Counted from the stretch's first letter, positions 16,877 through 25,628 are shown. The stretch: 64,000 nucleotides of DNA from Avipropionibacterium sp050157065 (GCA_050157065.1 CP189573.1); one strand, 5' to 3'. Notes: generated by a model from the sequence alone, not told the origin. Numbers and translations: made by a program.

Positions 16877-17373
16877 CGTCTCTGTGTCCGGTTGGGTCGT
16901 CTCGGGCCCGTGTGCCTGGGCGAGGACGGCGGCCGTCGGTTCCGCTGGTAGGAACGTGACGTGTTCGTCCTCGTCGATGACGATCCGCTTGAACAGCGCG
17001 CGGGTGAGGATGCGGCGTTCAGTAGGTTCGCACTTGCTGTAGAGGTCACCGAGGTCGGTGAGGACACCGAGGACCTGATCGAGCCCCTCGTGAGCGCTCT
17101 GGTAGGTGGTCGCGAGGCTGTCGAGGCGGTTGGTGATCGCGTCCAGGCTGGTGCGGATGCGCTTGGACCAGCTTGAGGCGTTCGGCTTCGAGCTTGTCGG
17201 ATCGACGGCGGCACCGGCGTCGATCCGCTCCAGCTCACTGGCCACGTAGTGGCGTAGCTCGGCCGGCTGGGCGGGGTCGTCGGCAAGCTGCTGGAGGTAG
17301 CCGATCTTGTCGCGCCGGACCGGGTGATGATGCGGATTCCCGTATCGCAGATGCTCCTATGTGTACCAAGTCG

Positions 17374-18282
17374 TCAGCTGGCGGCCTTCTGCCGGACGAG
17401 CTGGCGGTAGCGGGTCGGGCTTGCTCCGACACACTGGCGGAATAGTCGCGCGGCGTGACCGCGGCTGTGCCACCCGACCTCACGCATCGCGACCTCGATC
17501 GGCAGATTGGTCTCACGCAGCAGACGCGCCAACTCCTGGGCGCGCAATGTCGCCAGGTACGTCATCGGTGTTTTCCCGTAGGCGTTGACGAAGACCCGGC
17601 CCAGCTGGGACGGCGAGAGATGCACTGCCTTGGCAAGCTCGGGCAGTGTCCATCGACGTGCTGTCGCGGTGCGAAGGAGTCCAGCGGCCTTGCGGGTTTC
17701 GGTGCGTAACGGCGCGAACCGGCGGTGGTGGGGCAAGCCGGGCCACGTTGCCAACCGTTGGGAGTGTGTCCGTCGTACCGGAGTCGTCTTGACGAAGGGG
17801 GCGATCACATCCAGCACCGCGAACAGCAGCGCCTGGAGCCGGTAGAAACTCTCCGCTGCGGGTCCGTCGATGCTGAGCGCGACCATCTCGTCCAGCCAGG
17901 GCATCAGCATCCCCGCGCGGTCCTCACCCAGGAGCAATACTTGTGCAGGCTCGGAGTACAGCTCGTCGGCGAAGCCCTGGGCATCCCACCGATCGGCCAG
18001 CAACGCTGCGTGCTGCCAGAACACCTGATCAATGACGTAGTCACGATCCAGGTGCAGCGTGGTGACCGTGACCCAGCCCTCGGGCTCGCTCCCGCACAGA
18101 GTGTTTGCCCCCAACGCCACGACATCGCCGACGGCGACCGGCTTCTCACCGAACTCGCTGAGCAGGACCGCGGAGCCCGAACGCACAAAGATCAACTTGA
18201 CGCAGTCGTAGGCGATGGGGGAAATCGGAGCATGGATGGAGCGAGTGCGGGCAAGCACCGGGGAGAAACGTCCGACGGGCAT
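17374..18282 (-). CDS. AraC-family transcriptional regulator
   Basis: 302 residues. N-terminal cupin-like sensing region (LIFVRSGSAVLLSEFGEKPVAVGDVVALGANTLCG) and a C-terminal double helix-turn-helix: WTLPELAKAVHLSPSQLGRVFVNAYGKTPMTYL and IEVAMREVGWHSRGHAARLFRQCVGASPTRYRQL. No ligand can be assigned. ATG at 18282 was chosen because it lies 4 bp after the stop of the upstream small ORF; a longer start at 18372 would overlap it. First intact gene after the recombinase remnant. Confidence 0.8.
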   Translation of the reverse strand: MPVGRFSPVLARTRSIHAPISPIAYDCVKLIFVRSGSAVLLSEFGEKPVAVGDVVALGANTLCGSEPEGWVTVTTLHLDRDYVIDQVFWQHAALLADRWDAQGFADELYSEPAQVLLLGEDRAGMLMPWLDEMVALSIDGPAAESFYRLQALLFAVLDVIAPFVKTTPVRRTHSQRLATWPGLPHHRRFAPLRTETRKAAGLLRTATARRWTLPELAKAVHLSPSQLGRVFVNAYGKTPMTYLATLRAQELARLLRETNLPIEVAMREVGWHSRGHAARLFRQCVGASPTRYRQLVRQKAAS

Positions 18283-18286
18283 GCTG

Positions 18287-18553
18287 TCACGCGCCCGCAC
18301 CGTCCGGGTCGCCGTCGCCCGTCGTTGCGACGGTCTGTGGATGACCCGGAGCCGAGGCGTCGCCCGGTCCATGCACGTTCAGCAGACGTGCGCCTTGCTG
18401 GCTGCATCCACAGAGCAGTACAGCAGCGAGTACGACCGTGGCGAAGGTGATGGAAGCAACGCCGCCAGCGGTGACCGCACCGATGCCGACACATGCACCC
18501 GCACGCGGCTGCGGAGCGCGCGTCTCCAGCACATATCGCGGTACGATCGACAT
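18287..18553 (-). CDS. Small membrane/secreted protein, unrecognised
   Basis: 88 residues from ATG at 18553, preceded by GGGAGG. A central hydrophobic stretch (GIGAVTAGGVASITFATVVL) ends in LLCGC, which could be a transmembrane helix or a poor lipobox. The C-terminus is Gly/Asp-rich. It stops 4 bp before the AraC-type gene, suggesting cotranscription. No family recognised; it may be spurious. Confidence 0.4.
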   Translation of the reverse strand: MSIVPRYVLETRAPQPRAGACVGIGAVTAGGVASITFATVVLAAVLLCGCSQQGARLLNVHGPGDASAPGHPQTVATTGDGDPDGAGA

Positions 18554-18690
18554 CGGGACCCTCCCCACCCTCTCAGCTCATCCGGGCACGTCGAGCTGAG
18601 CCCCTGTTGAGGAGCAATGCAGTGGAGCGGGCCCGCCCCGAATGAAAAACGCGTGCTCACCGCGCCCCGTCCGGCCTCGGTGGGCTCGCC

Positions 18691-19596
18691 TCAGGGCACT
18701 ACGACGATCTTTCCGGCGGCATGTCCGGTTTCGACTGCGGCAATCGCTTGGCCTGCTTCATCCAGGCCGAGCTGGGCGTCCACGTGCGGATCGACGAGCC
18801 CGTATTGGATCACCTCGGTGATCTTCCCCATAGCCTCATTCGTGCGTGCCAGGGCCAGGCCGCCCAGCTCGGCGGCGGTGTCCGGATCAGCCGCTGAGAT
18901 GATCCGGGTCCGGTCGGGCACCAGGTCCGCGACGGCGCGCAGCGCGTCCCCACCGACGAGGTCGACAATCAGATCTGCCCCGTCGGGGGCGATCTCGCGC
19001 ACCCGTTCGGGCAGGTTCGGACCGGATTCGACGAAGATGGCACCGGTGGACTCGACCAGACCCCGCTTGGCTGCGCTGGCCACACCGATGACCCTGAACT
19101 CGTGCACCCGGCCGATCTGTGCGGCCATCAGTCCCACCCCACCGCCAGCGCCCAATAGCAGTAGGGTCTGGCCCGCTTCGAGTTCGATCTGGTGGGTGGC
19201 GTCATAGGCCGTGGCCGCGGCTACCGGGATGGTGGCGGCGTCGGTGAAGGAGATCTCCTCGGGCTTGGCCACGGTCGTGGACGCGCGCAACACTGTGTGC
19301 TCGGCCAGCCCACCGTGCCCGGGTGCCACCAGCCCGAGCACTTCGTCGCCCACGGCGAAGTCATCGATCCCGTCGCCGAGCTGGGTGACCACGCCGGCGG
19401 CCTCACGTCCCATCGGCGCCGGCAGGCTCCAGTGATGGCCCAGCTGGCCCTCGCGGATCTTCCAGTCGGCGGGGTTCACTCCGGCGGCCCGTACCTCGAT
19501 GGCCAGCTCTGCGGTCCCGGGCACTGGAACAGACCGGTCGATCAGCTCCTGCGTCTCGGGCCCGCCGTAGTCGTTGAACACGTAGACCTTGGACAT
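18691..19596 (-). CDS. NADP-dependent zinc-less alcohol dehydrogenase / quinone oxidoreductase
   Basis: 301 residues of the medium-chain dehydrogenase family. N-terminal GroES-like domain (ELAIEVRAAGVNPADWKIREG, GREAAGVVTQLGDGIDDFAVGDEV), then the nucleotide-binding LLLLGAGGGVGLMAAQIG. The structural-zinc Cys cluster is absent, as in quinone oxidoreductases (zeta-crystallin type). Reduces quinones or enals with NADPH in this family. It lies downstream of the cupin gene on the same strand with a 63-bp gap, so the two may form an operon. Confidence 0.85.
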   Translation of the reverse strand: MSKVYVFNDYGGPETQELIDRSVPVPGTAELAIEVRAAGVNPADWKIREGQLGHHWSLPAPMGREAAGVVTQLGDGIDDFAVGDEVLGLVAPGHGGLAEHTVLRASTTVAKPEEISFTDAATIPVAAATAYDATHQIELEAGQTLLLLGAGGGVGLMAAQIGRVHEFRVIGVASAAKRGLVESTGAIFVESGPNLPERVREIAPDGADLIVDLVGGDALRAVADLVPDRTRIISAADPDTAAELGGLALARTNEAMGKITEVIQYGLVDPHVDAQLGLDEAGQAIAAVETGHAAGKIVVVP

Positions 19597-19659
19597 GGGA
19601 TGGACTCTCTCTCAGTGGTTGGATTTGGCGTCGCAGTGGGTTCGCCAGGACGGTGTTGT

Positions 19660-20085
19660 TCAGTGCCGCGGTGGTTCGTCTCGGCCGGCGGCCTCGGCAG
19701 CGTCGGCTTCGCCCCTTGTGGCGAAGGCGACACCGATAGCGTGTTCCGGCGGGCTGTAGACGGTGTAGAGCACCAGCGACTCCTCGCCGGTGTTGCGGAA
19801 GTTGTGCTGGGCGCCGGCAGGAACCGCGCACTGGTCGCCTGCCTCGATGGGGTGGGTGTGGCCGTTGAGGTCCGCCTCGCCGGTACCGGAGACAAAGGTC
19901 AGGATCTGGTCGGTGTGTTCGTGGACCTCGTCCCCGATCTCGCCACCGGGCGGGATGGTCATGACGACGATCTGGGCGTGTTCGCCGGTCCACAGCACCT
20001 TCCGGAAGTCCGGGTTGTCCCTCGCGACGTCCGCGATGGTGAAGTGCTCGACGTTGTCTCCAAGGGTGAAGTTCTTCTCGGTCAT
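19660..20085 (-). CDS. Cupin-domain protein
   Basis: 141 residues with a single cupin barrel: VVMTIPPGGEIGDEVHEHTDQILTFVSG (motif 1 with the His-x-His and Glu ligands) and GDQCAVPAGAQHNFRN (motif 2). A metal-binding sugar or small-molecule isomerase/dioxygenase fold without a firm substrate. ATG at 20085 follows GAGGAG. Likely cotranscribed with the oxidoreductase at 18691. The 123 bp upstream before the ATPase gene shows no further gene. Confidence 0.82.
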   Translation of the reverse strand: MTEKNFTLGDNVEHFTIADVARDNPDFRKVLWTGEHAQIVVMTIPPGGEIGDEVHEHTDQILTFVSGTGEADLNGHTHPIEAGDQCAVPAGAQHNFRNTGEESLVLYTVYSPPEHAIGVAFATRGEADAAEAAGRDEPPRH

Positions 20086-20208
20086 GGCTGATCTCCTCTG
20101 CTTCCTGTATGGCTGTCTCTATGTCGCTGTCTGAGTTTTCGTGCTTATCGCGTCCTCGGGATGACCCGGAGGCGTGCGGTCCCCAGGGCCCCGGTGCGGA
20201 TTTGGATG

Positions 20209-22284
20209 TCAGGCGGTTACCTGCTGTGCCCCTTTCTCCGTGGTCCTCTCGGCCGGTGGCGTCGTGGTCGAACCGCGGGTCTTCCGTAGCAATCGCATTG
20301 CGTTGATGATGACGACCAGTACGGAGGCTTCGTGGACGAGCATGCCGACGGACATGGTCACCCCGCCGGCGAAAACACCGGCCAGCAGCAGCACCACGGT
20401 GATCAGGGCGATCGCGATGTTCTGCCGCATCACGGACACAGTCCGCTTGGCTAGACCGATGGCCTCCGGCAGTTTGAGCAGGTTGTCACCCATCAGGGCG
20501 ATGTCCGCGGTCTCCACGGCCACGGCCGAACCGGCCGCGCCCATCGCCACGCCGATGTTCGCGGTGGCCAAAGCTGGGGCGTCGTTGACGCCGTCCCCGA
20601 CCATGGCAATCGTGTGGCCCTGGCGCTGTAGCTGTGCGACCACGTACAGCTTGTCTTCGGGGAGCAGGGAGGCGTGGATCTCGTCGATCCCGGTGGCCTT
20701 CCCGACGGCCTCGGCCACCAGTCGGGTGTCACCGGTGAGCATGACCACCTTCTCGACCCCGGCTCGGTGGAGCCGGGCGACCATCTCGGGGGCATCCTGG
20801 CGGATTTGGTCGGCGACGGCGACGACGCCGATCACCTGGTCGTCGACGGCCACGATCATCGGCGTCTTTCCATCGGAGGCCAGCGTTTCCGCCGCCCGGG
20901 CGGCGCTGCCGTCGTCGGGAACGCCGTACTGGTCCAGCAGCGGCGGGTTGCCGATGAGCACCCGTTGGCCGGCAACGTCGGACACGATGCCCTTACCGGG
21001 GACCGGGGTGACGGTGCCGGGGACCTCGTCGGGGGCCACCCCCTCATCGCGCGCCGTCTGAAGGATGGGACGGGCCAGCGGGTGCTCCGACCCGGCCTCG
21101 GCGGCCGCGGCCCAGCGCAGCACGTCGGCACGGTCCCGTGCGGAATCCAGGACCACGACATCGGTGAGGACAGGTTGGCCCTCGGTGAGGGTGCCGGTCT
21201 TGTCCACGGCGACCGCCGAGATCTTGGCCGAGGTCTCCAGGAACTCGCCGCCCTTGATCAGGATGCCATTACGGGCAGCCCGGCCGATGCCGGCCACGAT
21301 CGCGACCGGAATGGAGATCACCAGGGCGCCGGGGCAGCCGATGACCAGCAGGGTCAACGCCAGGACCACGTCGCCGGCGATCAGTCCGGCCGCCAGTGCC
21401 AGCACCATGACGGCGGGGGTGTACCAGCGGGAGAAGCGGTCCATGAAGGCCTGGGTGCGGGCCTTGGCGTCCTGGGCCTCCTCCACCCGGTGGATGATGC
21501 GGGCCAGGGTGGTGTCCGCGCCGATGCCAGCGGCCAGCACTTGCAGGAAGCCGCCGCGGGAGACAGTGCCGGCGAACACCTGGTCACCTTTAGATTTCCC
21601 TACCGGGATCGATTCGCCGGTGATGGAGGCCTCGTCGATGGCACCAGTGCCGGAGACGACCTGGCCGTCCACGGGGACCTTCGAGCCGTTCTTGACCAGG
21701 ACGATCTCGCCCATTCTCACCTGTCCGGCAGGGATCTCCTGTTGTTCACCATCGCGCACAACGACGGCGGAATCCGGGGCGACGGCGACCAACTCGGCCA
21801 GGGCCGAGCGGGTCTTGTTCAGGGTCGCCGCTTCCAGAGCGTGTCCGATGGCGAATAGGAACGTGACCGCCGCGGCCTCCCAGAAGTTGCCGATGATGAC
21901 CGCGCCGATGGCCGCCACCGACACCAGCAGGTCGATGCCGATGACCTTGGCGATCAGCGCGCGAACCGCCTTGATCACGATCCCGTAGCCGGCGACCACT
22001 GCGGCGGCGACCATGAAGGCATCCGCGAGGGTGAAGACCGCGGTGGCATGGGTGGCGTGGGCGCCGGCATCGAGCCACCACTGGGGGCTGATGGTGAGGT
22101 TGGCCGCACCCTCGGCCAGCCGTTGAACGGCGAAGGAGATGATGATGAGTACGCCGGACACGACGGGGACCGACCAGTTCCCATAGACCCATTTCTGGAG
22201 CCTGTTCACTTTCGGGTACGACCTTTCTGCGATAAGTGCCAGCGGACCGGCAGATCGGGTATGAGGGAAAATGTGCGACTCCAC
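20209..22284 (-). CDS. Heavy-metal P1B-type ATPase with CPG motif
   Basis: 691 residues: membrane helices from about residue 38, TGES (actuator, 222-225), the ion-channel helix VIGCPGALVISIPVAIVAG (CPG at 317-319), phosphorylation site DKTGTLTEG (361), SEHPLARP and the hinge GDGVNDAPAL. Exports Zn/Cd/Co/Cu-type cations. The metal-site motif is normally CPC, SPC, TPC or CPH; CPG is unusual. There is no N-terminal HMA domain; a separate HMA protein is encoded 15 bp upstream. GTG at 22284 is the longest start; GTG at 22209, with an AGAAAGG site, is a good alternative. Confidence 0.88.
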   Translation of the reverse strand: MESHIFPHTRSAGPLALIAERSYPKVNRLQKWVYGNWSVPVVSGVLIIISFAVQRLAEGAANLTISPQWWLDAGAHATHATAVFTLADAFMVAAAVVAGYGIVIKAVRALIAKVIGIDLLVSVAAIGAVIIGNFWEAAAVTFLFAIGHALEAATLNKTRSALAELVAVAPDSAVVVRDGEQQEIPAGQVRMGEIVLVKNGSKVPVDGQVVSGTGAIDEASITGESIPVGKSKGDQVFAGTVSRGGFLQVLAAGIGADTTLARIIHRVEEAQDAKARTQAFMDRFSRWYTPAVMVLALAAGLIAGDVVLALTLLVIGCPGALVISIPVAIVAGIGRAARNGILIKGGEFLETSAKISAVAVDKTGTLTEGQPVLTDVVVLDSARDRADVLRWAAAAEAGSEHPLARPILQTARDEGVAPDEVPGTVTPVPGKGIVSDVAGQRVLIGNPPLLDQYGVPDDGSAARAAETLASDGKTPMIVAVDDQVIGVVAVADQIRQDAPEMVARLHRAGVEKVVMLTGDTRLVAEAVGKATGIDEIHASLLPEDKLYVVAQLQRQGHTIAMVGDGVNDAPALATANIGVAMGAAGSAVAVETADIALMGDNLLKLPEAIGLAKRTVSVMRQNIAIALITVVLLLAGVFAGGVTMSVGMLVHEASVLVVIINAMRLLRKTRGSTTTPPAERTTEKGAQQVTA

Positions 22285-22299
22285 AGGGGCCCGCGTGCC

Positions 22300-22533
22300 T
22301 CAGAAGGCTGAAGGAGTGGCCTTGTAGCCGGACTTCGCCACGGCAGTCACGAGGTCATCCACGGAGACGCGCTCGGCGTCGTGGTCGATCTCGATGCGGG
22401 ATGAGGCGAAATGGACCTTCACGTTCTCGACACCCTTGAGGCGGCCGACCTGTTTTTCGATCTTCACCACGCAGGACGGGCAGGAGAACCCCTCGGCCCT
22501 CAAAAGGGTGTGGGTGGCGGTGGAGGTAGTCAT
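22300..22533 (-). CDS. Heavy-metal-associated (CopZ-like) chaperone
   Basis: 77 residues forming one HMA ferredoxin-like domain with SCPSCVVKIEKQVGRLKGV (metal-binding CxxC) and VDDLVTAVAKSGYKA. Delivers metal to, or regulates, the P-type ATPase encoded directly downstream; the two are effectively a split version of the usual fused protein. ATG at 22533 was chosen since the family starts there; an ATG at 22578 adds 15 residues. A Crp/Fnr-type site lies at 22605-22618 upstream. Confidence 0.88.
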   Translation of the reverse strand: MTTSTATHTLLRAEGFSCPSCVVKIEKQVGRLKGVENVKVHFASSRIEIDHDAERVSVDDLVTAVAKSGYKATPSAF

Positions 22534-22576
22534 TGTGAGAATCCCTTTCTTGGTGGTGTTCCGTATTGACACCTTC

Positions 22577-22618
22577 ACGATAGGTTCGCGCCCCGGGGAA
22601 CTCCTTGACCCAGGTCAA
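22577..22618 (-). promoter_or_regulatory. FNR/CRP-type operator with -10 for the HMA-ATPase operon
   Basis: Perfect palindrome TTGACCCAGGTCAA at 22605-22618 fits TTGA-N6-TCAA. On the minus strand TATCGT at 22582-22577 would give a transcript start near 22570, placing the operator centre at about -41.5, the geometry of class II Crp/Fnr activation. The adjacent regulator carries the matching recognition helix. Prediction only. Confidence 0.55.
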
Positions 22619-22697
22619 GTCCGGACGGCACCGTACGAGGCGCCACCTGGGGCATCTGGGGCGGTGGCGCCCGCGCCGATTCCGGTAGGCTTGAGGC

Positions 22698-23381
22698 ATG
22701 TCTGAGGATGACCTGTGCGTTGCTCGCGTGCCGATCTTCCAAGGACTGACGCGCCAGGAGCAGCTGCACGTCGCCGACTTCGTTCGCCCGGTGTGCGTCC
22801 ACAAGGGGGATATTGTTTGTTCCCCCGGACAGTCGGTGTCGCGTCTGCTGGTGATGCACAGCGGACAGCTCAAGGTCAGCCACACGGCGGCCAATGGTCA
22901 GGAACAGATTCTGCGAACGGTGACAGACGGTGATGTCGTGGGAGAACGGGCCTTCCTGACGGGCCACAGCCCGGTCGACCTCGTCGTCGCGCTAGAAGAC
23001 AGCCGGATGTGCGTCTTCGACCACGCCGACCTCTCGGCCCTGCTCCGCGACTACCCCGACATTAGCCAGCGGATGCTGCGGACACTCTCCGACCGGCTCT
23101 CCTCGGTCGAGCGACTGCTGGGCGCCGTCACCTCCAGCGACGTCAACGCCCGCGTGGCGGCCTACCTGCTGGATCTGCCCGGCAGCATGCGAGCAGGCGT
23201 ACCCACGGTCAGGCTGCCGATGGCGAAACAAGACATCGCCGCCTACCTCGGAACCACGCCCGAAACCCTGAGCCGACGCCTCGCCGCGCTCTCCACCTCC
23301 GGCATCATCGAACTCCACGGACGCCGAGACGTCTCCATCCTCGACATTGATGCGCTCGAACACGTCACCACACCCCGATAG
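22698..23381 (+). CDS. Crp/Fnr-family transcriptional regulator
   Basis: 227 residues. Cyclic-nucleotide-binding-like barrel (residues about 13-120), dimer helix (ISQRMLRTLSDRLSSVERLL) and a winged HTH with MAKQDIAAYLGTTPETLSRRL. The E..SR recognition pattern is that of FNR, which reads TTGA half-sites, and a TTGA-N6-TCAA palindrome lies 80 bp upstream between it and the metal operon. Cys at 7, 33 and 41 could bind a metal or cluster, but the FNR four-Cys pattern is incomplete. Probably controls the divergent HMA/ATPase genes. Confidence 0.85.
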   Translation: MSEDDLCVARVPIFQGLTRQEQLHVADFVRPVCVHKGDIVCSPGQSVSRLLVMHSGQLKVSHTAANGQEQILRTVTDGDVVGERAFLTGHSPVDLVVALEDSRMCVFDHADLSALLRDYPDISQRMLRTLSDRLSSVERLLGAVTSSDVNARVAAYLLDLPGSMRAGVPTVRLPMAKQDIAAYLGTTPETLSRRLAALSTSGIIELHGRRDVSILDIDALEHVTTPR

Positions 23382-23429
23382 CCCGGTACCGTCAGGATGC
23401 ATCCGAGACGCGTCGATACGTCGATCACG

Positions 23430-23582
23430 GGCTCTTCCCAGATGAGGGTGTAGGTTGGCCGGGCGCGTCGGTCCGCAGATAGACGTCGAGGTCTCCCGAC
23501 GATGGAGGTTCCTACGCCATCCATCCGAAAGACCTCGACGTGTCCGACGCTACCCCGCCGGCCGGCTTCGGCCGCCCTGACC
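23430..23582 (+). mobile_element. ISL3-type IS left-end fragment (copy 1)
   Basis: Starts GGCTCTTCCCAGATGAGGG and is nearly identical to the left end of copy 2 at 25629, through the transposase start (GTG TCC GAC GCT ACC, residues VSDATPPAGFGRP). Homology then stops at about 23582. No more of the element remains here. The following 210 bp up to the GlxA-type gene show nothing recognisable. Confidence 0.7.
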
Positions 23583-23794
23583 GCCTTCGCGTCTTATCCC
23601 AATCGACTCTGATCGGGTCTGCTGATCCTCTCGACGAGAACGCAGCGACATCACAGCCGCCCAACCCCGACCGTCCGGGAAGCCGGGACACGTCGCATGG
23701 CCTGTGCTGCGGGCGTGTCGAGTGGGTCGTGCAGGGGCGACGCAGGAGCGTCGACGCGACGTGCTGAGAGGTGGTTCTAAGGCATGGCGATAGG

Positions 23795-24736
23795 TCAGGA
23801 ACGGCGTCGCTCCCTGCGCAGGAGGGAGCGCAGAGTCTCGGCGTTCGCGTAGCCGACCCGTAGCGCGATCTCGGCGGTGGTGAGGTCCGTGGTTGCTGAG
23901 AGGTGCCGAGCTCGTTCGATGCGAAGCCGTTGGACGAAGCCGAGCGGAGTGAGGTTGAGCGCCGCACGGACTCGTCGTTCGAGGGTGCGCCGGCTGGTGC
24001 CGAGCGACTGCGCGACGAAGGCGACGTTGAACGGTTCGTCCAGGCGGGCGCGCACGAAGCATTCGAACTCGACGACGATCGGGTCCTCGTGCCGGAGATG
24101 TTCGTAGGCGACGAAGGCCGCCTGCGACGGGCGCTCGTCGATGATGAGGAGCTTGGCGACATGTTGGGCCAGGTCGGGGCTGATCGATCGCACGAGTGAG
24201 AGCGCGAGGTCGATGTGGGCGAAGGCGGCGCCGGCGGTGACGAGGTTCCCGTCGACCACGACCATGGTGTCGAGATCGAGGGCGACGGTCGGATAGCGCT
24301 TCAGGAACTCCGGCCCCAGGAACCAGCTGGTCGTCGCCCGCCGATGATGCATCCGTCCGGTCTCGGCGACGGCGAACACGCCGGTGCACGCCGCGGCGAT
24401 CCGGGTGGTCGCCTCGTCGAGGCGCCCGAGCGAGGCGATGACCGAACGAGCATCTCGGCTCTGGAGAGCGTCGTTGGTAGCGGCGGCCGTAAGGGTTCCA
24501 AGCGCAGGGACGACGACCACGTCGAACTCTCCGGACTCCGACAGCGGGTGGTCCACCGACAGGGTCATCGATGCCGTCGTGGTCACTCGCCGTTTCGGTC
24601 CGAGGATGGCGAGTTCGATCGGGTCGATCCGCGGGTCGACATCGCCGCGGGCTCCGTCGGCCACCCGCACGATGTCGATGATCGACGCGATAGCCGAACC
24701 GAAGCAGCCGTCGATCGCGATCAGTCCGATACGCAT
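23795..24736 (-). CDS. GlxA-type regulator (DJ-1/PfpI plus AraC HTH)
   Basis: 313 residues. N-terminal DJ-1/PfpI-like domain (MRIGLIAIDGCFGSAIASII, VVVPALGTL, and IAAACTGVFAVAETG with the conserved Cys) and a C-terminal AraC HTH (PFNVAFVAQSLGTSRRTLERRV and TTAEIALRVGYANAETLRSLLRRE). The PfpI-like part is normally a sensor rather than a protease. ATG at 24736 matches the family start. Divergent from the small monooxygenase at 24845, its likely target. Confidence 0.85.
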   Translation of the reverse strand: MRIGLIAIDGCFGSAIASIIDIVRVADGARGDVDPRIDPIELAILGPKRRVTTTASMTLSVDHPLSESGEFDVVVVPALGTLTAAATNDALQSRDARSVIASLGRLDEATTRIAAACTGVFAVAETGRMHHRRATTSWFLGPEFLKRYPTVALDLDTMVVVDGNLVTAGAAFAHIDLALSLVRSISPDLAQHVAKLLIIDERPSQAAFVAYEHLRHEDPIVVEFECFVRARLDEPFNVAFVAQSLGTSRRTLERRVRAALNLTPLGFVQRLRIERARHLSATTDLTTAEIALRVGYANAETLRSLLRRERRRS

Positions 24737-24844
24737 GACGTAAACAATAGCAATACTGCCGTATACGCCACTCCCCACCGGCTCTCGCTCGTCATACGCT
24801 GAACTCGCTTCACCAAGAAACCTCGACACCTAGGAGAACCCCTC

Positions 24845-25156
24845 ATGTCCACACCCGCATCACTTCCGTATGCCTTCGTCGCCAAGATCGTCGCGGCCGA
24901 TGGACAGCACGACGCGCTCGCCGATCTGCTCGCCGGCGCTGTCGCACTCGCCAACGAAGAAGTAGGAACGATTGTCTGGTTCGCGGTCAGGACCCACGCC
25001 GACACCTTCTGGATCTTCGATGCATTCCCCGACGAGGCCGCTCGCGACGCCCACGCCAACGGCGCCATCGTCGCAGCCCTGATGGCCAACCAGCACCTCC
25101 TCGGCGCAGCACCCGAGATCCTGGCGGCCGACGTCCTCGCGTCCAAGCTCCCGTAG
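24845..25156 (+). CDS. Antibiotic-biosynthesis-monooxygenase (ABM) fold protein
   Basis: 103 residues of the dimeric alpha-beta barrel type: FVAKIVAADGQHDALADLL, VGTIVWFAVRTHADTFWIFDAFPDEAARDAHANG. Related to quinol monooxygenases such as YgiN; active-site assignment is not possible by eye. RBS AGGAGA at good spacing. Divergent from the GlxA-type regulator, and the two together sit between two IS left ends. Confidence 0.78.
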   Translation: MSTPASLPYAFVAKIVAADGQHDALADLLAGAVALANEEVGTIVWFAVRTHADTFWIFDAFPDEAARDAHANGAIVAALMANQHLLGAAPEILAADVLASKLP

Positions 25157-25368
25157 TCCGCCAACGCACGAGACGATCGCGCCCCGCCGAGCCGTCGCCA
25201 GGTCGCGACGCAACGCCACGCTGCGTTGCCGAGCGGTGCGAGGCCTATCGGCACACGGACAGGATGCCGGCCGCGAGCGCTCAGCCGGCGAGGGGTCCGT
25301 CGCAGAGGAGAGCGACGTCGGTGTCGGGCAGAGCCGTGAGGCCAGCGCATCGCGCGACCACCAGAACC

Positions 25369-25410
25369 GAACAGCCCCTGCCCTGCGTTTCCGCAGGTCA
25401 GGGGCTGTTC
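25369..25410. terminator. Long GC-rich hairpin
   Basis: A 19-base arm (25369-25387, GAACAGCCCCTGCCCTGCG) pairs with 25392-25410 with a single mismatch and a TTTC loop. It lies just beyond the tRNA remnant (minus sense). Strong enough to stop transcription from either side; it could also be an element boundary. Confidence 0.6.
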
Positions 25411-25413
25411 GCC

Positions 25414-25456
25414 GGAGCCGCCTGTCGGAATCGAACCGACGACCGAATCACGTCGG
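25414..25456 (-). other. tRNA 3'-half remnant (possible att site)
   Basis: On the minus strand GTCGG TTCGATT CCGAC (25440-25424) is a perfect T-arm followed by AGGCGGC as the acceptor 3' strand. No 5' acceptor, D-arm or normal anticodon arm can be built upstream. Such 3' tRNA pieces are left by site-specific integration. The rest of 25157-25628 holds only this and the hairpin. Confidence 0.5.
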
Positions 25457-25628
25457 CTTTGCGTCTATCGCTTGATGCGCCCACTGGGCGAACGAGCCGC
25501 TGACCTGCGCAAACGCCGAGCGTGGGGGACGCCGCCATCCGGTGGTGACCGACTACGACCGACCAGGACCGACCGTTTCACCGGAGCTTGCGGCGGCGTC
25601 GAAGCCGAGCAAGCTCCATTCCTTTAGC

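Larger units (their letters stand above)
16649..17356 (-). pseudogene. C-terminal remnant of a large serine recombinase (integrase)
   Basis: An open frame begins just after a stop at 17357-17359 and reads HLRYGNPHHHPVRRDKIGYL, then a coiled helix (VASELERIDAG) and CEPTERRILTRALFKRIVID, the typical C-terminal segment of actinobacterial large serine integrases. The catalytic N-terminal domain is absent. The frame runs across the tRNA-Ala gene, giving the VELRGFEPLTFSLRTRRATN tail that such integrases acquire when the element sits at a tRNA. This marks an old integration at tRNA-Ala with loss of most of the enzyme. Confidence 0.7.

Noticed and set aside
25414..25456. Functional tRNA on the minus strand
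   Set aside because: Only the T-arm and acceptor 3' strand pair; no D-arm or proper anticodon stem can be formed upstream.
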